Shown here piece by piece: positions 1 through 11,486 of a stretch of DNA of 64,000 nt. The translations under genes and the position numbers were made by a program. The notes under the pieces were generated by a model. That model did not search any database, had not been told where the DNA came from, and was given only the letters and a program-made list of their open reading frames with translations. The stretch is from Myxocyprinus asiaticus (Eukaryota > Chordata > Actinopteri > Cypriniformes > Catostomidae), in NCBI RefSeq assembly GCF_019703515.2, contig NC_059365.1:39694001-39758000 (forward strand), in the 5' to 3' direction. Within the stretch, counting starts at the first letter, position 1, and each line of letters begins with the position of its first letter.

Positions 1-347
1 GAATGTGACGTCTGGTCTGCCGCTTCACTCTCTCGTCTGAATGAACGTGATGTCTGCGTCTGCCGCTTCACTCACTCATCTGAATGAACGTGATGTCTGG
101 TCTGTGTCTGCCGCTTCACTCACTCGTCTGAATGAATGTGACATCTGGTCTGCGTCTGCCACTTCACTCGCTTGTCTGAATGAACGTGATGTCTGCGTCT
201 GCCACTTCATTCGCTCCTCTGAATGAATGTGATGTCTGCATCTGCCGCTTCACTCACTTGTCTGAATGTACGTGACGTCTGCGTCTGCCGCTTCACTCAC
301 TTGTCTGAATGTACGTGACGTCTGCGTCTGCCACTTCTCTCGTCTGC
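1..347. repeat. 43-bp minisatellite (about 8 units)
   Basis: Tandem units each start near a GAATG: positions 1, 39, 82, 130, 178, 221, 264 and 307. Most spacings are 43 bp; two are 48 bp, where an extra GGTCT-type 5-mer sits inside a TCTG-rich core. Units share GTGATGTCTG and CTGCCGCTTCACTC motifs. The array is cut by the window start, so its true length is unknown. A short open frame runs through it only because the unit lacks stops in that frame; I do not regard it as coding. Confidence 0.9.
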
Positions 348-458
348 GGCCTATTGCACCAGCAATACATAAATTACGACTTAGCCTAGTTGTGGCATAA
401 ATGGGCACAAGTCACAATTTATGCACTACTAAATATGTGAATGTTGCACCATTACATT

Positions 459-1763
459 TAGTTGAAGTCAGAAGTTTACATACACTTAGGTTGAAGTCAT
501 TAAAACTCATTTTTTTAACCACTCCACAGATTTCATATTAGTAAACTATAGTTTTGGCAAGTCGTTTAGGACATCTACTTTGTGCATGACATGAGTAATT
601 TTTCCAACAATTGTTTACAGACAGATTGTTTCACTTTTAATTGGCTATATTACAATTCCAGTGGGTCAGAAGTTTACATACACTAAGTTAACTGTGCCTT
701 TATGCAGCTTGGAAAATTCCAGAATATGATGTCAAGCCTTTAGACAATTAGTTTTTGATAGGAGGTGTTCTGAACTGGAGGTGTACCTGTGGATATATTT
801 TAAGACCTACCTTCAAACTCAGTGCCTCTGCTTGACATCATGGGGAAAATCAGAATTAATCAGCTAAGACCTTTGGTTCTGGTTCATTCTTGGGAGCAAT
901 TTCCAAACATTTGAAGGTACCACATTCATCAGTACAAACAATAGTATGCAAGTAGAAACACCATGCCATCATACCGCTCGGGAAGGAGACACATTCTGTC
1001 TCCTAGAGATGAACGTAGTTTGGTGCAAAAAGTGCAAATCAATCCCAGAACAACAGCAAAGGACCTTGTGAAGATGCTGGAGGAAACAGGTAGACAAGTA
1101 TCTATATCCTCAGTAAAACGAGTCCTATATCGACATAACCTGAAAGGCTACTCAGCCAGGAAAAAGCCACTGCTCCAAAACTGCCATAAATAAGCCAGAC
1201 TACAGTATGAAAGTGCACATGGGGACAAATATTTTACTTTTTGGAGAAATGTCCTCTGGTCTGATGAAGCGAAAATTGAAATGTTTGGCCATAATGACCA
1301 TCATTATGTTTGGAGGAAAAAGGGTGAGTCTTGCAAGCCGAAGAACACCATTCCAACGTGAAGCATGGGGGTGGCAGCAACATGTTGTGGGGGGGCTTTG
1401 CTGCAGGAGGGACTGGTGTGCTTCACAAAATAGATGGCATCATGAGGAAGGAAAATTATGTGGATATATTGAAGCAACATCTCTAGACATCAGCCAGGAA
1501 GTTTTGGGTCTTCCAAATGGACAATGACCAAGCATACCTCCAAAGTTGTGGCAAAATGGCTTAAGGACAACAAAGTCAAGGTACTGGAGTGGCCATCACA
1601 AAGCCCTGACCTCAGTCCGATAGAAAATGTGTGGGCAGAACTGAAAAAGCCTGTGCGAGCAAGGAGGCCTGCAAACCTGACCCAGTTACACCAGTTCTGT
1701 CTGGAGGAATGGGCCAAAATTCCAGCAACTTATTGTGAGAAGCTGGTGGAAGGCTACCCAAAA
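459..1763 (+). mobile_element. Sleeping Beauty-type Tc1 element, 3' truncated
   Basis: The left end carries GTTGAAGTCAGAAGTTTACA, and an inner direct repeat of the same motif (GTCAGAAGTTTACATACAC) lies about 200 bp further in, which is the IR/DR layout of Sleeping Beauty-type elements. Decayed transposase pieces follow: a paired-like DNA-binding segment (963-1193) and a C-terminal DDE segment with PSQSPDLSPIENVWAELK (about 1590-1650). Frameshifts separate them. Compared with the full copy at 46889-48498, similarity stops after 1763, where LINE sequence begins, so the right inverted repeat is missing. Not functional. Confidence 0.88.
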
Positions 1764-2135
1764 TCCCCTAATAGATACAGGCAGACACAAACAGACAAGA
1801 TGCCCTAATTATACACAAATTAGGGGAAAAAAATGTCCCCTCTTCACAACCCATCATAAAGACTTTAATCAGATACAACAAAAGGACAAACTCTCATACC
1901 TAACTGGAGAAATGACAGCAAGCTCAAACCTGGCTGCAAGGCATATAAAGTCCTGTCAGGACAAAAGGACTATAACTGGAACAGGATCACGACCAGAGAA
2001 TAACCAAAACATTGTGCAACATGCATAAAACCGCAAAAATAACTTAGCAGCTAAATATTTCTTCTCAAATGTTTTACTCCCTTTATTTTATTTTATTTGG
2101 CAATGTAAAGCCTCTTTTTACCATGCCAGTAAAGC
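1764..2135 (+). mobile_element. 3' end of a LINE (C-terminus and 3' UTR)
   Basis: An open segment ending at 2028 reads as the C-terminal tail of a fish non-LTR retrotransposon protein, with a LAARHIKSCQDKR-type motif. It is followed by an AT-rich 3' region with a CCAGTAAAGCTATATGAATC tail. It directly abuts the truncated Tc1 copy on the left and a GA-rich tract on the right. It is a 5'-truncated copy, probably of the same LINE family as the block at 2225-3850, though that link rests on protein style rather than alignment. Confidence 0.6.
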
Positions 2136-2156
2136 TATATGAATCTGAATCTGAGA

Positions 2157-2212
2157 CAGAGGGGGAGAGGGAGAGAGAGTGAGAGAGAGAGCGAGAGAGC
2201 GAGAGAGACTGG
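2157..2212. repeat. GA-rich simple repeat
   Basis: An imperfect (GA)n/(GAGAGC)n tract of about 55 bp between two LINE fragments. It may have arisen from the simple-repeat tail of the upstream LINE copy. Confidence 0.8.
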
Positions 2213-2224
2213 AGCCAAGGACTT

Positions 2225-3850
2225 ATTACCCCAATTCACAAGAGCTGAGACAAATTGGACCCTAATAATTTCAGAGGCATTTGTGTGAGCGTAATCTGGG
2301 GAAGTTATTTAGTAGTATTTTAAATAATAGAATTCTAAACTTCCTTAACGAACACAGTGTCCTGAGCAAGAGTCAGATTGGCTTCCTTCCAAATCATAGA
2401 ACTACGGACCACATTTACACCCTACACACCCTAATCAATAAACACGTAAACCAGACCAAAAAAGAGAAAATATTTGCATGCTTTGTTGATTTCAAAAAAG
2501 CATTTGATTCTATTTGGCATGATGGACTATATTACAAATTGTTACAAAGTGGTGTAAGTGGTGTAGGGGGTGAAGTTTATGACATCATAAAATCAATGTA
2601 TTCGGACAACAAATGTGCAATAAGAATTGGCAACAAACAAACAGAGTTCTTCACCCAGAAGAGAGGAGTGCAGTAGGGCTGCAGTCTGAGTCCAACACTG
2701 TTCAACATTTACATTAATGAATTAGTGGTGCAGTTGGAACAGTCTACAGCCCCTGCACTCACTCTGCAAGACAAAGACATCAAGTTTTTGCTCAGTGCAG
2801 ATGACCTGGTGCTGCTGTCACCCACCCCACAGGGACTACAGCAACATCTGGACCTGCTGGAGAACTACTGCCAGAACTGGGCCCTGGCAGTAAACCTGAA
2901 GACAAACATTATGGTCTTTCAGAAAAAGCCCAGATGTCAGGAACACAGATACCAGTTCTCTCTAGGCAGCACCGGCCTAGAGCACACAATGCAGTAAACT
3001 TACCTTGGCCTGATTATCACTGCATCAGGGAGTTTCAGTAAGGCAGTGAATGCATTTAAAGAAAAAGCTCGAAGAGCTCTATACGCTATAAAAAAAAAAG
3101 TTCTATAATATTGAATTACCAATTCCAGTCTGGTGTAAAATCTTTGATAGTGTCATACAGCCCATAGCGCTGTATAGAAGTAAGGTATGGGGTCCACTCA
3201 GTGACCAGAACTACACTAGATGGGACAAATATCAACAGAAGCCCTATACAAAGTATTCTGCAAATTATTTTTGAAATTACAAAGGAAAACACCCAATAAT
3301 GCATGTAGGGCAGAATTAGGACGATTCCCATTGATTATTAACATACAAAATCCAAATTTTTGGATGCATTTAAAATCAAGTCCCACAAAATCGCTACATT
3401 TTAAAGTGCTACAAACCCAAGAACTGAACCCTGAAAAAAGTCCCCTCAGTCATATGGCTCCGAGACTCACTAACCCAGTTAACACTACTACCACTAACCA
3501 AGTACAGGCTCAGTGAGCACAGTCTAGCCATCGAGAAAGGCAGACACAGAAAAACATGGTTACCCAGAGAAGAAAGAGTGTGTGCTCACTGGACGACAGG
3601 TGAGGTCGAGACAGACGTGCACTTTCTCTTTTACTGTCCAAAATTCAAAGAAACAAGGGACATTTATATGGATAAATTTACAAACAGCATAAACAACTTT
3701 ACAACCATGACAGAACAAGAAAAAATCAAAACAATCCTTGGAGAGGGACACAGCAGCACTGGGGGGGGGGATAATAGGGTTCAAAACAGTGTTACTATGA
3801 ATGCAAACTTTAAACAGTGATAAAAGACACTGTCTTAGCATAACACAAAT
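2225..3850 (+). mobile_element. LINE reverse transcriptase fragment, degenerate
   Basis: Reading frames broken by stops and shifts encode most of a non-LTR reverse transcriptase. They include QIGFLPNHRTTDHI, a finger/palm block with VDFKKAFDSIWHD (first catalytic Asp), GCSLSPTLFNIYINEL, then the catalytic box as SADD. The usual aromatic residue before ADD is Ser here, which should impair catalysis. A stop at 2674 and another near 2995 interrupt it. The tail (3578-3820) carries a cysteine/histidine segment CAHW...H....C typical of LINE C-termini, with one Cys replaced by Trp. The clade is not resolved from reading alone. Clearly a dead copy. Confidence 0.82.
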
Positions 3851-3959
3851 ATATATAAATAAATTAAAATGTCCAACATTCTTTTGAATGTCCATGTACT
3901 AAAATAAAATATTTGATGCCATGAGTTTACCTTCATTTACTATTACTATTATTTTGAAT

Positions 3960-4547
3960 GGCCATGGAAAATGAAGCAATGTGATAGCAATTTTACCTGG
4001 TTGCAAAAAGTAGTCCGTTAATTTACCTGATGAACTTTCACCTTTAGCTGACCCTTTATGCTTCACAGAGCTAATGTGTTCTTCTAAATCACATGCACCT
4101 TTATTAGCAACTGACACATAAGTGCCAGCTTTACATGTCATACTTTCTGCTTCCCATGGATCTTGACCTGGACGAAAGCATGGGAATTTTTTGTGCAAAT
4201 CTTCTGTAAATTTGCACTTTCGTTTGGGCATTGTTTCCACTCAGCTGTCATTTGCTACTACTGCTGAGTTCGCGGAGAGATTGACAGGCAGGAATTTGGC
4301 TAATAGTTGCTGCAAGCCTCTTATTATTGACCAATTGGTGTGCGAGAAGGCGGGACTTACAAAGAGGGGTTAAAGCAATGCAAATGTGCGTGCACACACA
4401 ATGAAGTATTAGACCAGATGCACATCATAATGCAACTAAAGCCGAATCCCGGACATTTTCACAAATGTAGAAATCCAGGCCGGACACTTTTTTAAGGTCC
4501 GAAAAAGAGGATACATCCGGAAAAAAGAGGACATATGGTCACCTTAG
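3960..4547 (-). mobile_element. 5' end of a DNA transposon with BED-like finger exon
   Basis: On the minus strand an open segment begins MPKRKCKFTEDL (upstream ATG near 4240) and contains a zinc-finger-like block TCKAGTYVSVANKG...H.....H, as in BED-finger domains of hAT-type transposases. It ends at CAG/GTAAAA near 3996-4000, a good splice donor, so this looks like a first coding exon. The outer cysteine of the expected C-x2-C pair appears lost. The element's outer end is marked by GGACATATGGTCACCTTA at about 4528-4545. The rest of the transposase is absent. Superfamily assignment is inferred. Confidence 0.6.
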
Positions 4548-4769
4548 TCTGTGAGATAAATTAATGGGATTTTCACTTCCGGAAACAAACTGTCGCACTA
4601 TTCCTAGAATAGAAAGTAATGCAATCCCACCACTTTGTGGTCTACTGGCAAAATGCCACCAAGCACACGAGTAAAAGTGTGAAACATTGTATTGTTTGCA
4701 AAAATGCCCTTATCAAAAGTACTGAATGTTGTTAAATGTCATATTTTAGAGCCTAAAGGGACGCCATAA

Positions 4770-4845
4770 CCGCGATGTGTGTGAGTGTGTGTACGTGCGC
4801 GTGCTCGTGCGCGTGTGAGCGTGCGTGTGTGCATACATGTGCCAT
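4770..4845. repeat. GT/GC-rich simple repeat
   Basis: A purine-pyrimidine alternating tract (GTGTGAGTGTGTGTACGTGCGCGTGC and similar). It is low-complexity DNA with Z-DNA potential and no gene signal around it. Confidence 0.7.
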
Positions 4846-5104
4846 TAAACTTTAAGTTGACTGTTCAGCCGGTTCCTGCCTCCTCCTTGCCCATCCTTAT
4901 ACTGTTACAATCATTTTGCTAAAAGGGATTAAGGACATATTTCTCGTTTTCTGAAGTATATAGATTTTTTAAACAAAGTAAAATATCACATGGTTCTAAG
5001 CTTATAGTTCGCCATGCACACTTACTAGACTGTCTCATTCTAGCATTGAGTGCTGAGGAGGAGTCTAGCCTACAGCCTCAGAAGGACTCTTACTAGGCTG
5101 CAGC

Positions 5105-5280
5105 CTTCTGTTTGAGAAGCACCCTACCCAGACAACATGCCCAAGTGGGCCCCACATGGGATTTAAGTGGGTTATATGGGCATCATCTGGGCATGGAGTA
5201 AGAGTGGGCACTTTGATGGGCTGAATGTGGGCCCCACCTTGGTTAAGGTTGTGGGCCCCAGTTAGGCTGCCCAATATTTT
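5105..5280. repeat. degenerate GGGCCCCA-rich repeat
   Basis: Recurring GTGGGCCCCA and ATGGGC blocks at irregular spacings of about 15-35 bp. They resemble a decayed tandem repeat. Stretches 4850-5100 and 5290-6470 show only AT-rich unique-looking DNA with no convincing gene. Confidence 0.5.
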
Positions 5281-6954
5281 TATTATTATTCTTATTCTTA
5301 TTTTTTTATTTTTTTTATTTTTTTGAGGGTCTGTTGGGGCCCCATTTGGGCTATAGCCTACATAAAAATTATTTAATTACTGTTTGTATTTGCAGTTGAT
5401 TTAATTCAATAGGCAACAACTATCATTGTATAAAATAAAAAATATTTATTCAGTTGATTCATTTTCAATTAATTGGTTATGGTTAAAATAATATGACATA
5501 AATTCTGTGCATTTTCTAATTGTTTTGTGTGTACTATGTGTGTGTATACAGTACATATACTGTATGTATACATGTGTTCATGTATTAATTAATTTATTGA
5601 TATCTTCACAAAATGTGCTGCTCAAAACCAATATTTTTCTTATCTAAATAAATCACACAGCACTTGATCAGTCAAAGTACTTGCATCATGCAGTCCCTCG
5701 CCCACAAGCTTTGATGATTGACGTGCATCAGCGTGCCTCCTCCCGCCTTTTCGTTTGAAAATAAACGGTCACTACATCATCTCCTGTGTGTCAAGGAATA
5801 TAAACTCTCTTATCAAGGAAAGATACTGTATATAGCCTGCATTTAACCCAGTTTTACACCTGCTTTCGTGTAATGGGAGATTTTGGAATTCAGGGAGGTT
5901 AAAGCCAAGATTTAATGGATGTAATCTATCAATCGAAAGATTACAAATTATAACAATTGCCATTAGCTAGCAAATTGTCCTATAAAATGTGGGGGTTGCA
6001 AATAAAAATCACTTTTGACTCTCTTTAGTGGTGTTTATTTATCTAATACTAAACCTTTTTCTCCCTAAAGGCCTCATGATAACGGTTGCGGTAGTGACGA
6101 GATCAGAGGGAGAGAGAGACAGCCAGTTTACTTGAAATGGCCCAATTCAAATTTTTTTGCTTCCTTGGAACTCAAAGATTTTAAGTGACTCTTCTCCTTT
6201 AAATATAACTATATTGTGTCAAGGTCCAAAAAAGACGATAAAGCACCATAAAAGTACCAAAAAGATCTAATGAAAAGTTGTTTAATTTATTTTTTTCACA
6301 TTTGGTACACATTATGGGTATGCATGGGGAAACAGACGGGTTTACTATGCTTTTTTAACTAAATTTTCACTCATCACTACAGTATAATGATTTTTTTATT
6401 ATTATTACTGTTCTATGCAACTAATACTTTTTGCACATTTGTCAAGCAAATATTATAAATCAGCCTTTATGTTCAGGTATTTGTGACCTTGCCTGAGGTG
6501 GTTAGCTTTCCATTGAAGAGCTTTACTGAACTGAATGATGAGTCTGACTTCCGGGGAATTGTGGTGAGTGTTCTTGCATAAGCAAGTGGTAAAGAGTTCT
6601 AGATGCAGGGGGTGGTTTAGTGTACCCACTGGCTTCACTTACCCCATTTGCCCCTACAGCACTGTAACCATTACAAAATGTCTTTTTCTTGTAAATACTG
6701 TATATTTTCTACTTTATATTTCACAACTTTAGGTCTCTGTCCTTGGGAACATTGGAGGGAGGAGCTATGAGTGTATCCGAAGAATTACCTGTATGTTTTT
6801 TTGTTTTTTTTAAGACAAATGACCTTGCCCATCATTTCAACCTAACAGGGTGCCATGGTAAACATGAATTTAGTAACCCACATCTCTTTCATACTTTACG
6901 TTGTATAAAGACATTTCAACATCCTTCATTTACTTAAGTAAACAACGTTTTTGA

Positions 6955-7249
6955 ATCACGCGACGCCATGCGAGGATCGGATGTGTGAACAGCGAGCTCT
7001 GCGCACTTTGCTAGTTTTAATACTTTTAATGACATAAACCGGTGAGATTCGATACACTCTGATCCATAACTGTTCTAGGAGGACAGTATGTCAAAGAATT
7101 CAAAATCCTCGGGCTCTAGAGACATTAAAAGACACTTACGTGCTCAAGCTGACACCCCCGAGCAGGCCGCAAGCCTGGGAGTCGACTTAGTCGGGGAGGT
7201 GCGGGAAATGTGGCGAGTACAAATGCTAATTGCTACGAATTTGCCATAG
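6955..7249 (+). mobile_element. 5' end of an L1/Tx1-like LINE (ORF1 start)
   Basis: A GC-richer leader is followed by ATG at 7088 and 53 codons (MSKNSKSSGSRDIKRHLRAQ...) to a TAG at 7247. This resembles the N-terminus of ORF1 proteins of fish L1/Tx1 elements, which begin with a basic Ser/Lys-rich segment and then AEVREM-like helices. Similarity is lost after about 7250, just before a TA microsatellite. The fragment has a 5' end, unlike most dead LINE copies. Confidence 0.55.
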
Positions 7250-7312
7250 CAGCTACTATTTTGGAAGGTAAAATACGGTGCTAAGACGAAAAGTTTGATA
7301 CAAAAAAACAAA

Positions 7313-7316
<4 letters not shown>

Positions 7317-7370
<54 letters not shown>
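7317..7370. repeat. (TA)n microsatellite
   Basis: About 26 TA units, uninterrupted. Confidence 0.95.
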
Positions 7371-7371
<1 letters not shown>

Positions 7372-7606
7372 GTTATATAATGTTATATATAAAAATATAT
7401 ACGTATAGCCTATAAATATACATACAAACCACTGTTTCAACAGGCTACCATGTGTGTGTTTTCCTGTCTATTTATATGTACATATTATTCTTAATAATAT
7501 ATTTCACTGGATACCTAACGTACTGCCGCATAAATGTTGCCTATACAATCGTTCAGGCTTCATTACTAGCCAGATATAAAAAAATTTCCAAATCTCCTCC
7601 ATCTAA

Positions 7607-7894
7607 AAGAATTCAACTATCCTGCCAGATACTAGACAGGAATACACTACAGAATGGCCTTTTAATAAAACAAGTCAAATCTCTGACTCGCATGCCTACT
7701 GTGAATATTGCCGGACTGATTTCTCAGTGAAACACGGTGGTCGTCACAATTGCATTGTTCATGTAGGTACAAAAAAACATCAACAATTTGCAAAATCTAT
7801 TGGAAATCATAAATCTATGCGTGAATTTGTAGTGCGTACAGGAGCTTCCAGTACACAACAATACAAAAACAGCAACAAGACTTTTAAAAAATAA
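7607..7894 (+). pseudogene. BED-finger transposase N-terminal fragment
   Basis: A 95-codon open segment without its own start. After QEYTTEWPF it carries a BED-like zinc finger: YCEYCRTDFSVKHGGRHNC...H.....H, with the Cys pair and His pair both present. The stop is TAA at 7892. This is the arrangement at the N-terminus of hAT-like transposases. The DDE domain is absent, and the fragment sits between two AT microsatellites. It differs from the BED fragment at 3960-4547. Confidence 0.6.
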
Positions 7895-7978
7895 TTAAAA
7901 TTGAATAAAAAATAGATAAATATTGAAAAGAAAAAAGTATATATAGAATACATAATATAAAAATAAAAAAATAAAAAA

Positions 7979-7979
<1 letters not shown>

Positions 7980-8041
<62 letters not shown>

Positions 8042-8150
8042 CATATATATACATATATACATATACACACACACATACATACACATATACATACATATAC
8101 ACATATATGAATATATATACATACATATACATACATACACACATACACAT
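7980..8150. repeat. (TA)n / (CATA)n microsatellite
   Basis: A (TA)n core at 7983-8036 followed by CATACATATATAC-type interspersed units to about 8150. Long open frames across it on the minus strand (Tyr/Ile/Cys-rich) are artefacts of the repeat. Confidence 0.92.
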
Positions 8151-8154
8151 ATGT

Positions 8155-10058
8155 AGTGCAAATCTAAATACAAATCGGTTATGTATTGTGCAAGGGAATG
8201 TAATGGCAGAAGAGGTAGGATGTGTTGGATAATATAAAAAGACTAAGCTGTGTATTGCACATTAATTATTGCTCAAAGGAGCAGTTTTAACTGTTCATGA
8301 GATGGATAGCCTGGGGGAAAAAACTGTTCCTGATGGTTCTGGTGCTCAGATCTCTGAAGTGTCGGCCAGAAGTCAACAGTTCAAAAAGGTAGTGAGCAGG
8401 GTGAGTGGGGTCCAGAGTTATTTTTCCAGCCTTTTTCCTCACTCTGGAAGTGTATAGTTCTTGAATGGGAAGCAGGGGGCAACCAATAATCCTCTCAGCA
8501 GTCCAAACTGTCCTTTGTAGTCTTCTGATGTCTGATTTCGTAGCTGAACCAAACCAGACAGTTATTGAAGTGCAGAGGACAGACTCAATGACCACTGAGT
8601 AGAACTGTATCAGCAGCGCCTGTGGCAGGTTGAACTTCCTCAACTGGCGAAGGAAGTACAACCTCTGCTGGGCCTTTTTCACAATAGAGACAATGTGGGT
8701 CTCCCACTTCAGGTCCTGTGAGATGGTAGTGCCCAGGAACCTGAATGACTCCACTGCTGCCACAGTGCTGTTTAGAATGGTGAGGGGGGACAGTGTTGGG
8801 GGGTTCCTCCTAAAGTCCACAATCATTTCCACCGTTTTGAGCGTGTTCAGCTCAAGGTTGTTTTGACTACACCAGACAGCCAGCTGTTTAACCTCCGTTC
8901 TGTATGCAGACTCATCGTCATCTCGGATGAGGCCGATGACAGTGGTGTCGTCTGCAAACTTCAGGAGCTTGACCGAGGGGTCCTTGGCGATGTGGTTGTT
9001 GGTGTAGAGGGAGAAGAGTAGTGGGGAGAGCACACATCCCTGGGGGGCACCAGTGCTGATTGTACAGGTGCTGGAAGTGAATTTCCCCTGTCTCACAAGC
9101 TGCTGCCTGTCTGTCAGAAAGCTGGTAATCTACTGACAGATAGATGTGGGAACAGAGAGTTGGCGTAATTTAGTCCGGAGAATAGCTGGGATGATGGTGT
9201 TGAAAGCTGAACTGAAGTCCACAAAAAGGATCCTTGCATATGTCCCTGGTCTGTCCAGATGTTGCAGGATATGATGCAATCCCATGTTGATTGCATCATC
9301 CACAGACCTGTTTGCTCAATAAGCAAATTGAAGGGGATCTAGAAAGGGTCCAGTGATGTCCTTCAGGTGGGCCAACACCAGTCTCTCAAATGACTTCATG
9401 ACCACAGACATCAGGGCGACAGGTCTGTAGTCATTAAGTCTTGTGATTTTTGGTTTCTTTGGGATGGGGATGATAGTGGAACGTTTGAAGCAGCATGGGA
9501 CTTAACACTGCTCCAGTGATCTATTGAAGATCTGTGTGAAGATTGAGGCCAGCTGGTTAGCACAGGATCTAAGACATGCAGGTGAAACGCCATCTGGGCC
9601 CTGTGCTTTCCTTATCCTTTGTTTGCGGCTCACATCATCTTCACAGGTCTTAAATGCAGGTTGAGTAGCAGGAGGGGGGTTGCAGGAGGTGTTGGTGTTG
9701 TGTGAAGTGAAGGTCAGAGTGGGTGTGGGTTGTGAGATTGGGCCTTTCAAATCTGCAGTAGAACACATTCAGTTCGTCAGCCAGTTGTTGGTCCACCACA
9801 GGGTTGGGGGTAGGAGTCCTGTAATTCATAAGTTGTTTCATGCCACTCCACACTGATGCAGGGTCGTTAGCTGAAAACTTGTTTTTCAGCTTCTCAGAGT
9901 ATCTTCTTTTAGCCACTCTGATTCCCTTATTCAGTGTGTTCCTGGCCTGATTGTACAAGACTTTATCCCTAACTCTGTAAGCATCTTCTTTGGCCTGACG
10001 AAGCTGCCTGAGTTCCACTGTAAACCATGGTTTGGTTCTGACAGCGTACTGCCCAGTA
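8155..10058 (-). mobile_element. L2/CR1-like LINE, 5' truncated, reverse strand
   Basis: On the minus strand the order is: a basic helical segment (RQAKEDAYRVRDKVLYNQARN, 10018-9650), a reverse-transcriptase start (KAQGPDGVSPACLRSCANQL), then [19 protein letters not shown], the catalytic box KFADDTTVIGL (about 8935-8970), thumb motifs SFRFLGTTISQDLKW, and a C-terminus ending NSFFPQAIHLMNS at 8287. Stops and shifts lie between 9096 and 9650. The endonuclease and ORF1 are missing, so it is 5' truncated. The protein is close in style to the + strand LINE at 31765-36645. Not active. Confidence 0.85.
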
Positions 10059-10194
10059 ACGGCTTTTCAGCCGGGCGCCTTCCAGTGGCCCAAACAGGGC
10101 ATTAAGTATTGAATGCTTTACAAAAAAAAAAAAGAAAAGAAAGAAAAGTTTTGTTTATATTTTATGTGTAGCAGGCTTTGACCACAATGACATA

Positions 10195-11441
10195 CACTAT
10201 ATTGCCAAAAGTATTCGCTCACCCATCCAAATAATTGAATTCAGGTGTTCCAATCACTTCCATGACCACAGGTGTATAAAATGAAGCACCTAGGCATGCA
10301 GACTGCTTCTACAAACATTTTTGAAAGAATTGGCCGCTCTCAGGAGCTCAGTGAATTCCAGCATGGTACTGTGATAGGATGCCACCTGTGCAACAAGTCC
10401 AGTTGTGAAATTTCCTCGCTACTAAATATTCCACAGTCAACTGTCAGTGGTATTATAACAAAGTGGAAGTGATTGGGAATGACAGCAACTCAGCCACGAA
10501 GTGGTAGGCCACGTAAAATGACAGAGCGGGGTCAGCGGATGCTGAGGCGCATAGTGTGCAGAGGTCGCCAACTTTCTGCAGAGTCAATCGCTACAGACCT
10601 CCAAAGTTCATGTGGCCTTCAGATTAGCTCAAGAACAGTGCATAGAGAGCTTCATGGAATGGGTTTCCATGGCCGAGCAGCTGCATCCAAGCCATACATC
10701 ACCAAGTGCAATGCAAAGCGTCGGATGCAGTGGTGTAAAGCACGCCGCCACTGGACTCTAGAGCAGTGGAGACGCGTTCTCTGGAGTGACGAATCACGCT
10801 TCTCCATCTGGCAATCTGATGGACGAGTCTGGGTTTGGCAGTTGCCAGGAGAACGGTACTTGTCTGACTGCATTGTGCCAACTGTGAAGTTTGGTGGAGG
10901 GGGATTATGGTGTGGGGTTGTTTTTCAGAAGTTGGGCTTGGCTCCTTAGTTCCAGTGAGAGGAACTCTGAATGCTTCAGCATACCAAGAGATTTTGGACA
11001 ATTCCATGCTCCCAACTTTGTGGGAACAGTTTGGGGATGGCCCCTTCCTGTTCCAACATGACTGCGCACCAGTGCACAAAGCAAGGTCCATAAAGACATG
11101 GATGAGTGAGTTTGGTGTGGAAGAATTTGACTGGCCTGCACAGAGTCCTGACCTCAACCCGATAGAGCACCTTTGGGATAAATTAGAGCGAAGACTGCGA
11201 GCCAGGCCTTCTCGTCCAACATCAGTGTCTGACCTCACAAATGCGCTTCTGGAAGAATGGTCAAAAATTCCCATAAACACACTCCTAAACCTTGTGGAAA
11301 GCCTTCCCAGAAGAGTTGAAGCTGTTATAGCTGCAAAGGGTGGGTCGACGTCATATTAAACCCTATGGATTAAGAATGGGATGTCACTTAAGTTCATATG
11401 CATCTAAAGGCAGATGAGCGAATACTTTTGGCAATATAGTG
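10195..11441 (+). mobile_element. complete Tc1-like transposon, 1247 bp
   Basis: Both ends are present. The left CACTATATTGCCAAAAGTAT is matched by its exact reverse complement at the right, about 26 bp of perfect inverted repeat. The element is flanked by TA at 10193-10194 and 11442-11443, the standard Tc1/mariner target duplication. It sits inside other repeat-like DNA and carries one transposase gene that is interrupted at two places. Confidence 0.95.
10281..11359 (+). pseudogene. Tc1-family DD34E transposase, two disabling lesions
   Basis: Domains in order: helix-turn-helix with IPQSTVSGIITKWK, a GRPRK AT-hook-like motif, a second HTH, then the catalytic core with WSDESRF (first Asp), [11 protein letters not shown] (second Asp) and [15 protein letters not shown] (Glu). 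All three catalytic residues survive. Lesion 1 is a TGA at 10470-10472, in a context suggesting an original CGA. Lesion 2 is a one-base loss in a G run at 10899-10903 that shifts the frame between VKFGGGG and the following MVWGCF block. Length is otherwise near the family norm of about 340 aa, so this is a relatively young copy. Confidence 0.9.
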
Positions 11442-11459
11442 TATGTTGAGGGTTAGGCT

Positions 11460-11486
11460 GGGGCTGGGGATTGGGAGGGGGTGGGG
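11460..11486 (+). other. predicted G-quadruplex motif
   Basis: Five G tracts (GGGG CT GGGG ATT GGG A GGGGG T GGGG) with short loops lie 19 bp past the right end of the Tc1 element. Sequence pattern only. Confidence 0.55.

Noticed and set aside
1..347. CRISPR-like array
   Set aside because: Units are contiguous variants of one sequence with no unique spacers, in a vertebrate genome.
7807..8173. Tyr/Ile/Cys-rich open frames on the minus strand
   Set aside because: They are translations of the (TA)n/(CATA)n microsatellite.
10195..11441. Domesticated transposase gene
   Set aside because: The element has standard ends and TA duplication, and its frame is broken by a stop and a frameshift, so it is a decayed transposon.
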